A program made the translations under genes and the position numbers. Positions 32,428-38,001 of a DNA stretch of 38,001 nucleotides are shown here, one piece after another. Numbering within the stretch: position 1 is the first letter of the stretch; each line of letters begins with the position of its first letter. Source of the DNA: Oligoflexia bacterium (GTDB lineage Bacteria > Bdellovibrionota > Bacteriovoracia > Bacteriovoracales > Bacteriovoracaceae); NCBI GenBank assembly GCA_015232015.1, contig JADGAM010000021.1, positions 1 through 38,001 on the forward strand. Reading direction: 5' to 3'. The notes beneath the pieces were generated by a model. It made no database searches and was not told the origin of the DNA. It was given only the letters and a program-made list of their open reading frames with translations.

Positions 32428-35400
32428 TTAAAAACCTAAAACACCTAAACCTGTTTTTGTATCAATTTTAACAATTACAGGCGAAGATAATTTTATGTGA
32501 CTAATAAATTTTGTTTCTTCTACTACCTCTAAAATATTCTTATTAAAATTACCATTAAGTTTATCCCATCTCAAGAAATCTTCTTGCTGGTAAACTGTAA
32601 AATAAATCACTCCCAGAGAAGTTATATTGTGGAAAAAATGTGTACCTTGAGAGGGATCAACCTTATAATTCTCAATCGATGCTTCAACTATCCCACCAAC
32701 CAGCGAAATATCTTTCCACACTATAGGAATTCCCAATCTACTATCAGAAGAACCCCAACGTCCAGGACCAATTAGTAAATAACGTTGATTCTTTTCTTCA
32801 AATTTTGCATTAATTTCAGAGATCTCTTTTGCAATAGCCACTGTATCTCTAAAAGAAAAATTTTCCTTCTTTACAAAAACAACATCTCTTACATTTTGCA
32901 ATATTCCACGTCCTAAGGCATTGGTAGAGTAAACTACGGCATTACTCACATCTTCCTTCGTTATCACTATATCCATATCTTCAATCCTATTTGCCATCGG
33001 TCGTATTTGAAGCAAAATAAATTCATTTGTATGATTTTTCTCAGTTTTAATATTGATCGCATACTCCAATTCAATATCACAACCTAATCCCTCTTTACCT
33101 ATTTCCAAAATCGTAGAAATGAGTTCAGCAACAGGTAACATGTCATACTTCAAAATATTTGCAAATGTAAGAATTGGAGTTCCACGTTTAGAGGTTGTAT
33201 CACTGATTTGATTGTCTTGAGCTACGTAAACACTCATCAGTGATTCATTAGCACCTTCACTAACAGCATCCACTACCAATCGCTTATGAAGATTAACATC
33301 ATCATCAAGCCAAATCTCTTGATTACATTTGAATTTCTCCTGATTTATAACAGTGTTTTTACATTGAACTGTAAATCTTTTGCTATTTATACTACTTGTA
33401 TTGTTTGTGCTGCAATTACTGTTATTATGATTACTAATATTATAATCTGAGATATTATTATCAATATAATCTGAACTTGTTATACCATTTCGACCTTCAC
33501 TGGGCCTACAACTTCCCATTTTCAGAGCATAAAAATATTGTTGGGCATTTTTTAAAATCGAAGTTACATCATAAAATTGTGGTAATACTTGAGGATATTT
33601 TGGAGAAAAGCGGAGTGATTGTCCTCCATCGACCACAGTCTTTCCCAGGCCTAAAGCAATATGTGCTACTCCCTCTTCTGCTTTCATAAATGAAACTGGA
33701 TAGAAGTTGTGTGATTGAGCGGTTCCTGAAATAGTAGGATAATAATAATCACCAAAGCGCTGTCCACAAAGTTCTTGAATACTAATGGCCATCTGTTCTT
33801 CTTCAGTTCTATGTCCTGTAGTTTTAGCAAAAGTACGTGGTGGTTTATAAAAAACTGAAGCATATATTAATTTTATGGCCCTTAAAAGCTGACGATGACA
33901 TTCCTTAATATCACTATGATCATTAGGCAACATGTATGTTTTATAAATGCCTGCATATGGCTTAAATTGACTATCTTCTAAAAGTCCAGAAGAGCGAACC
34001 GCAAGTGGATAACGAGCATGTTCTAAAAATTCTAACAAATCTTCTTCGAGTGATGTAGGAAGTTTTGCTTCAACAAATCTGGAGGCAATAATCTCATCGC
34101 TACATTCTATTTTAATAAATTCTTCTAAATTATTTTCCTCTAAAAATTGGTCATAAATATCAGTGGTAATTACTAATGTTTTGGGAATAGTAACTTTTAT
34201 ATTGGAAAATTTTTTAAGTCTTTCAGTATTGTTTTCAATACACTTAAGCATAAAGGCAAGCCCTCTGGCCTTACCCCCCATTGAACCATTGCCAATCTTT
34301 AAAAACTCAGACTCAGGATAAAAACTATTGCGATCAAAATTTATTACTATACCCCGACGCTGTAAAATACGAACAGAATGAATACTATCAATTAAAAATT
34401 TTCTTATCTCCTGCACGCTTGAAAAATCTTCATATCTGGGATTTCGAACCTTTTGTGCTAACTCAAATTGTGATCGTGCTAGAAACCAAGTAGAAAAAGA
34501 GTGCCCTAAAACTGCTTGATGCTTAAGTGATTCATCAGGAACTTCGCTTAAAATTCTCTCCATCTCTACTAAATTGGCCGCCCTTGCCACCTCTGTGCCA
34601 CTAGGCATGCGAAAAATATAATCACCAAATCCCAAATTATCTAAGAAAAATTGCCGAATCTCTTGTAAGAGAGTGGGTGAATTTTTATCTAAGAAAAATG
34701 CTTTAATTTTTTTTGCTTTTTCTCGATTTTTTTCCTCTGAGCTAAAAAGAAATGTTGGAAGATATGGTAACTCTTTTTTTATCTTTTTTAATAGGCTGAT
34801 TCCTGCTTCATCATCAATTTCTCCACCTCTATTTTTAGGATACCTAATATCTGAAAAGAGGCCAAGCAAATATGGTTTAAATTTGTTGTATAGAGATAGT
34901 GCCTGTTCATAATTACTGGCCAATAATAATTTTGTTCTGGCCCTCAAATGTAACAATCGATGCTCATCATTTACTCCCTCTTCTAAAATATTTTGAGTCT
35001 GTTCAAAGATTGCTTCATAAATTAAAGGCAGTAGTGAAGAATAGTAGGTTGGAGAATCCTCCACTAAAATTAATACTTGTACATTTGCTTCCTCTGTATC
35101 ATGAACAACATTCATTTTATCTTCTTGCCACTTTAGTATTGCCCACAATATGTTTCTATTTCCATGCCAAACAAATAATTTATCGATACTATTTTCAAAT
35201 TGTGATAATTTTTCTGCATATTGAGTTAAACCTAGAGAACTTTGAACCAACAAAATAACCGCCATATCACGTTTGATTGAAAGCTGTTTTAACTCTGATC
35301 CAAATGATACTGCATCCATCTCCAAATATCTGGGCATAATTACAACAACATCAACTTCATACTTACTTACAATATCAAGGGCCCCTCTTATAGTAGAAAC

Positions 35401-35580
35401 AATAGTAAAACGTGGAGGGTAAGTCATATTCATACCGCGATCACTGGCAAAAACATGTTCCATTAACCCCCCATCTTCTTCCATAATAAAAGCATCGTAG
35501 GGACTTGATACAATTAAAATCTCTTTTACTCTATAGGGCATTAAATTATGATATGTCTTGAAATTTGAATAAGAATGCAT
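32428..35580 (-). CDS. receiver-PEP-synthase-like protein (PPDK N-terminal domain)
   Basis: 1050 residues. Residues 17-150 look like a degenerate receiver with no phospho-acceptor Asp (VVVIMPRYLE). Residues 167-310 are a convincing receiver: acidic pair Glu174/Asp175 (LVEDSP), acceptor Asp244 (LFSDIRYP), Ser280 and Lys299 (FLDKNSP). From about 425 a pyruvate/PEP-binding ATP-grasp-type domain follows (GNGSMGGKARGLAFM, 430-444; YPLAVRSSGLLEDSQFKPY, 524-542), and a family-specific GPGRWGSSDSRLGIP (938 on). I see no phosphohistidine swivel domain with its TxxGGxTSH motif, so it is not a standard PEP synthase. The family is widespread but uncharacterised to my knowledge. Residues 699-735 are an Asn/Ser insert from simple repeats. 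GGAG precedes ATG 35580; pepT is 26 bases upstream. Confidence 0.8.
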   Translation of the reverse strand: MHSYSNFKTYHNLMPYRVKEILIVSSPYDAFIMEEDGGLMEHVFASDRGMNMTYPPRFTIVSTIRGALDIVSKYEVDVVVIMPRYLEMDAVSFGSELKQLSIKRDMAVILLVQSSLGLTQYAEKLSQFENSIDKLFVWHGNRNILWAILKWQEDKMNVVHDTEEANVQVLILVEDSPTYYSSLLPLIYEAIFEQTQNILEEGVNDEHRLLHLRARTKLLLASNYEQALSLYNKFKPYLLGLFSDIRYPKNRGGEIDDEAGISLLKKIKKELPYLPTFLFSSEEKNREKAKKIKAFFLDKNSPTLLQEIRQFFLDNLGFGDYIFRMPSGTEVARAANLVEMERILSEVPDESLKHQAVLGHSFSTWFLARSQFELAQKVRNPRYEDFSSVQEIRKFLIDSIHSVRILQRRGIVINFDRNSFYPESEFLKIGNGSMGGKARGLAFMLKCIENNTERLKKFSNIKVTIPKTLVITTDIYDQFLEENNLEEFIKIECSDEIIASRFVEAKLPTSLEEDLLEFLEHARYPLAVRSSGLLEDSQFKPYAGIYKTYMLPNDHSDIKECHRQLLRAIKLIYASVFYKPPRTFAKTTGHRTEEEQMAISIQELCGQRFGDYYYPTISGTAQSHNFYPVSFMKAEEGVAHIALGLGKTVVDGGQSLRFSPKYPQVLPQFYDVTSILKNAQQYFYALKMGSCRPSEGRNGITSSDYIDNNISDYNISNHNNSNCSTNNTSSINSKRFTVQCKNTVINQEKFKCNQEIWLDDDVNLHKRLVVDAVSEGANESLMSVYVAQDNQISDTTSKRGTPILTFANILKYDMLPVAELISTILEIGKEGLGCDIELEYAINIKTEKNHTNEFILLQIRPMANRIEDMDIVITKEDVSNAVVYSTNALGRGILQNVRDVVFVKKENFSFRDTVAIAKEISEINAKFEEKNQRYLLIGPGRWGSSDSRLGIPIVWKDISLVGGIVEASIENYKVDPSQGTHFFHNITSLGVIYFTVYQQEDFLRWDKLNGNFNKNILEVVEETKFISHIKLSSPVIVKIDTKTGLGVLGF

Positions 35581-35606
35581 TTTAATTCACTCCTTAAAAA
35601 GGAATT

Positions 35607-36887
35607 TTAAACAGCTGTTGAAAGTTCAATGATTTTTAATATGGTTTCCGTTGACTTCAATAAATAATCAACCGATTGCCATTCAGTTACAGCATGAGCA
35701 TTATCTCCACCGTAAAAAATGTTGGGAGTAGGAAGTCCCATTGCGGTCAAACCAGATCCATCCGTTCCTCCTCTTATGGGAGTAAATTCTAAATCTAATC
35801 CACATTCTTTAGTAGCATCTTTCAACAATTTCAAAGCTAGTGGCGCTTCTTCTAGTAATCTTTTTTTCATATTCCTATATGTTGGGATTATATTTAAATC
35901 AATTTTGGCCTCTGGATAAAGTTTGGCCACTTCTAAAATTATTCCCTCTACAATTTTTTTAAGGCCGATTAATTCTTCATCCTCAAAACTTCTAAACAAT
36001 AATTTTAATTTCGCCTTGTCTACTGATGCTTCTACGACATGCGGGTGAATGTATGATTCATAATTTTCAGTGCTTTCAGGAGACATGTGTAGAGGTAAGC
36101 GATTTACAATGGCGGTTACTACTTTCACAGCATTTATCATAATATTTTTTGCTTTACCTGGATGAATATTTTTTCCTTGAATAATTATTTCGGCAGCATC
36201 AGCACTGAATGTCTCCATATTAATAGTAAAACCACCATCCACTGTATAGGCAAAATCAGAATCAAATTTCTTTATATCAAAATTTATTACACCTTTGCCG
36301 ATTTCTTCATCAGGAGTAAAAGCAATTCTTAAATCTCCATGAGGAATTTGAGGATGTTTTTGTAAATACTCTAAGGCCACCATGATTGCTGCAATTCCTG
36401 CTTTATCATCACTTCCAAGTAAGGTTGTTCCATCACTAGTAATTATTGTGTGTTTAATACATTTTCTTAGATATTTCGATTCACTTTCTTTAATCACTTC
36501 ACCACTTTTTAATGTTATATCTCCTCCTTCGTAACATCTGATAATTGAGGGATTAACATTTTTACCACTTACCTCGCAAGATGTATCAAGATGAGCTATG
36601 AAACCTATTTTGGGAATTTTAGAACTTTTTAAATTTGATGGAAGGTGTGCCATCACAATACATTTATCATCTACGTGAGCATTACTAATACCTAGTTCTT
36701 TTAATTCGCTTACCAATAAATTAGCTAGATCAAATTGAATTTTCGTACTAGGTTCAATTGCAGAATCTGCATCAGAGGTAGTATCAATTTTTACATATTT
36801 TAAAAAACGTTCTTCAATCTTCTCTTTCATTTTATCTTTAATTAAGTTATTAAAAATTTCTGAGCAATTTAAACAATTATTTTTCAC
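35607..36887 (-). CDS. pepT: peptidase T (M20 tripeptidase)
   Basis: A cytoplasmic zinc aminotripeptidase that removes the N-terminal residue of tripeptides. M20 motifs with numbering from GTG 36887: His99/Asp101 (AHLDTS), bridging Asp160 (LLGSDDKAG), catalytic Glu194/195 (TPDEEIGKG), Asp217 (TVDGG), and the final His in YGGDNAHAVTEW; IRGGTDGSGLTAMGLP matches PepT of E. coli closely. GTG 36887 is chosen because AAGGAG sits six bases upstream; ATG 36911 is in frame but that AAGGAG would then be inside the gene, and ATG 36830 would give an E. coli-like N-terminus. The extra residues hold two Cys (NNCLNC). It is the first of a pepT, PEP-synthase-like, gdhA run. Confidence 0.93.
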   Translation of the reverse strand: MKNNCLNCSEIFNNLIKDKMKEKIEERFLKYVKIDTTSDADSAIEPSTKIQFDLANLLVSELKELGISNAHVDDKCIVMAHLPSNLKSSKIPKIGFIAHLDTSCEVSGKNVNPSIIRCYEGGDITLKSGEVIKESESKYLRKCIKHTIITSDGTTLLGSDDKAGIAAIMVALEYLQKHPQIPHGDLRIAFTPDEEIGKGVINFDIKKFDSDFAYTVDGGFTINMETFSADAAEIIIQGKNIHPGKAKNIMINAVKVVTAIVNRLPLHMSPESTENYESYIHPHVVEASVDKAKLKLLFRSFEDEELIGLKKIVEGIILEVAKLYPEAKIDLNIIPTYRNMKKRLLEEAPLALKLLKDATKECGLDLEFTPIRGGTDGSGLTAMGLPTPNIFYGGDNAHAVTEWQSVDYLLKSTETILKIIELSTAV

Positions 36888-37078
36888 AAAAAACTCCTTG
36901 TTTATTTTCATTCATACATATTTATTATTTTCAGTATATTCTTGATATAAATACTTTTATTAAGAAATAGCAATTGGAAATAAAATTTTCCCTAAAATGT
37001 CTGCGAAATATCATAGAATTTAAATATTAATTTGAAGGACATATCTAATCAATTTGCTACCAACAAATATTTTTTTAA

Positions 37079-37087
37079 TGCTATAAT
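37079..37087 (+). promoter_or_regulatory. extended -10 promoter of the rightward gene
   Basis: TGCTATAAT is an exact extended -10 element. No -35 at proper spacing is seen, which extended -10 promoters tolerate. Transcription would start near 37094, about 60 bases before the GTG. The 245-base space between pepT and this gene holds nothing else clear. Confidence 0.5.
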
Positions 37088-37156
37088 AATTTGAGCATAT
37101 ACTAATATATACTATACATAAATTGTGAATGTAAAAATTTGTAGAGGAATATCGAA

Positions 37157-38001
37157 GTGTCTCAAACACAAACACAAACACAATCACAACAGCAGGGAGC
37201 AAAAAAAGCAGATGCGATTTTATACATCGGAGAGGATGAGCGCTATTGGTCTCAAATACAAGATAGGCTAAAAGATTTATCAAAAGGTAAATCTTTTGAT
37301 TTTCAAATGGACAGTCTAACAACTTTTGTTGATTTTGTATGGTTTATATTAAAAATAATAAAAATTGCCCCTAAAGTTATATATCTTGATTTTACTACCA
37401 ATCCACTATTCACCTTGAAAGTTGGAAGAATATTAAGAAGATTAACTCCTGTTAAAGATATTATTATTATTGGTCTATTTGATCAAAATGCTGATATGGC
37501 ATTAATGAAAGAATCAGGCATTGCCGGTATTTGTATTAATCATATTAAAGGAATCGAGATTCATGATGTTGCATTTGATGCACTTGTCTTGATGTTTCCC
37601 AAAGAAAATACCAAATGCCAATTTGCCTCTGCCAATAGAAAACAAAATCTAGACATGGTTGAAATAGTTCGAGTAGGTTATGTTACAGTTGATTATATAC
37701 ATATTGAAGGAAACACTCCTCTCGAAGATAACGAATACTTAACTTTTGATACAAAATTTTTTGATCGTTTTATTTTTTCTAAATCATATCAAGTTAAAAA
37801 AAAGGGACAAAACGGATTATTTTATGATTTTGATAATTTTTATCATTTTGCCTATTCATATTTAGAACCATTACCGCCTCCGGCGGCCAATGAACCTCCT
37901 GAAGTACAAAAATCCAAAGAGAAGCAAAGAAATTTAGAAATACAGGAGATGAAGCAACGACAGATCGATTGGATTAACGTTAATATTGGAAAAGTCCTAC
38001 C
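37157..38001 (+). CDS. receiver-like domain protein, 3' end cut off by window
   Basis: An open frame of 281 codons running off the window. The start is GTG 37157 with GAGGA about eight bases upstream; a (CAAACA)n repeat then encodes QTQTQTQSQQQ. Residues 19-145 resemble a response-regulator receiver: ILYIGEDERYW (acidic pair Glu26/Asp27), acceptor-like Asp78 (VIYLDFTTNP), a beta-4 strand DIIIIGLFDQNAD and GIAGICIN. The usual Lys is not obvious. A second region (residues 160-225; VEIVRVGYVTVDYIHIEG, FDRFIFSKSYQVKKKGQ) could be a beta-rich output domain, followed by a Pro-rich then charged helical linker. No DNA-binding motif is visible in the part present. Divergent from pepT. Confidence 0.75.
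   Translation, partial: MSQTQTQTQSQQQGAKKADAILYIGEDERYWSQIQDRLKDLSKGKSFDFQMDSLTTFVDFVWFILKIIKIAPKVIYLDFTTNPLFTLKVGRILRRLTPVKDIIIIGLFDQNADMALMKESGIAGICINHIKGIEIHDVAFDALVLMFPKENTKCQFASANRKQNLDMVEIVRVGYVTVDYIHIEGNTPLEDNEYLTFDTKFFDRFIFSKSYQVKKKGQNGLFYDFDNFYHFAYSYLEPLPPPAANEPPEVQKSKEKQRNLEIQEMKQRQIDWINVNIGKVL

Overview
The window is AT-rich (roughly 30% GC by eye) and comes from a Gram-negative (diderm) bacterium. Lipoproteins with lipobox cysteines and two phenylalanine-ending outer-membrane beta-barrels show the two membranes. Gene style fits a Bdellovibrionota or deltaproteobacterial-grade organism, but no marker gene here fixes the lineage and that placement is inference.

Left part (1-22140): a mixed, mostly surface-directed set. 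It starts with the end-truncated DUF2156 gene and a GNAT acetyltransferase, then a very large secreted subtilisin-family lipoprotein (tripeptidyl-peptidase II/pyrolysin-like layout), a beta-barrel protein, a Thr-rich lipoprotein, a transglutaminase-elicitor-like secreted protein with a charged helical repeat, three small lipoproteins, two exported alpha/beta-hydrolases and a second beta-barrel protein. Three housekeeping genes sit among them: an ABC-F ATPase, a DEAD-box RNA helicase with a DbpA-type RNA-binding domain, and a five-repeat S1 protein. The intergenic spaces carry heptamer tandem repeats, two long A/T-only hairpins on either side of the transglutaminase-like gene, and two copies of a short GC-rich repeat.

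Centre (22442-30755): a leftward operon of eleven genes encoding a bacterial microcompartment (metabolosome). In transcription order: BMC-H, BMC-P, acylating aldehyde dehydrogenase, PduS-like flavin/Fe-S protein, PduT-like BMC-T with the Fe-S cysteine, two more BMC-P, deoxyribose-phosphate aldolase, a second BMC-T, and two class II aldolases. The aldolases would make short aldehydes (acetaldehyde from deoxyribose-5-phosphate; lactaldehyde or glycolaldehyde from a sugar-1-phosphate). The dehydrogenase would turn these into acyl-CoA plus NADH, and the PduS/PduT pair could carry the electrons out through the shell. No alcohol dehydrogenase, phosphotransacylase or B12/glycyl-radical signature enzyme is in the window, so this is an aldolase-fed compartment with a redox outlet and an incomplete core. 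A good promoter, a dyad next to it and an upstream terminator delimit the operon.

Right part (31010-38001): peptidase T, a 1050-residue receiver/PEP-synthase-like protein and NADP-type glutamate dehydrogenase form a second leftward group pointing to peptide and amino-acid use. A divergent gene with a receiver-like N-terminus starts at 37157 and runs off the end.

A theme across the window is simple-sequence DNA expanded in frame inside genes (SVT, TNTI, poly-Asn, QY, His/Asn, Ser/Pro, Gly/Ser tracts), often exactly at inter-domain linkers, including those joining microcompartment enzymes to their targeting peptides.
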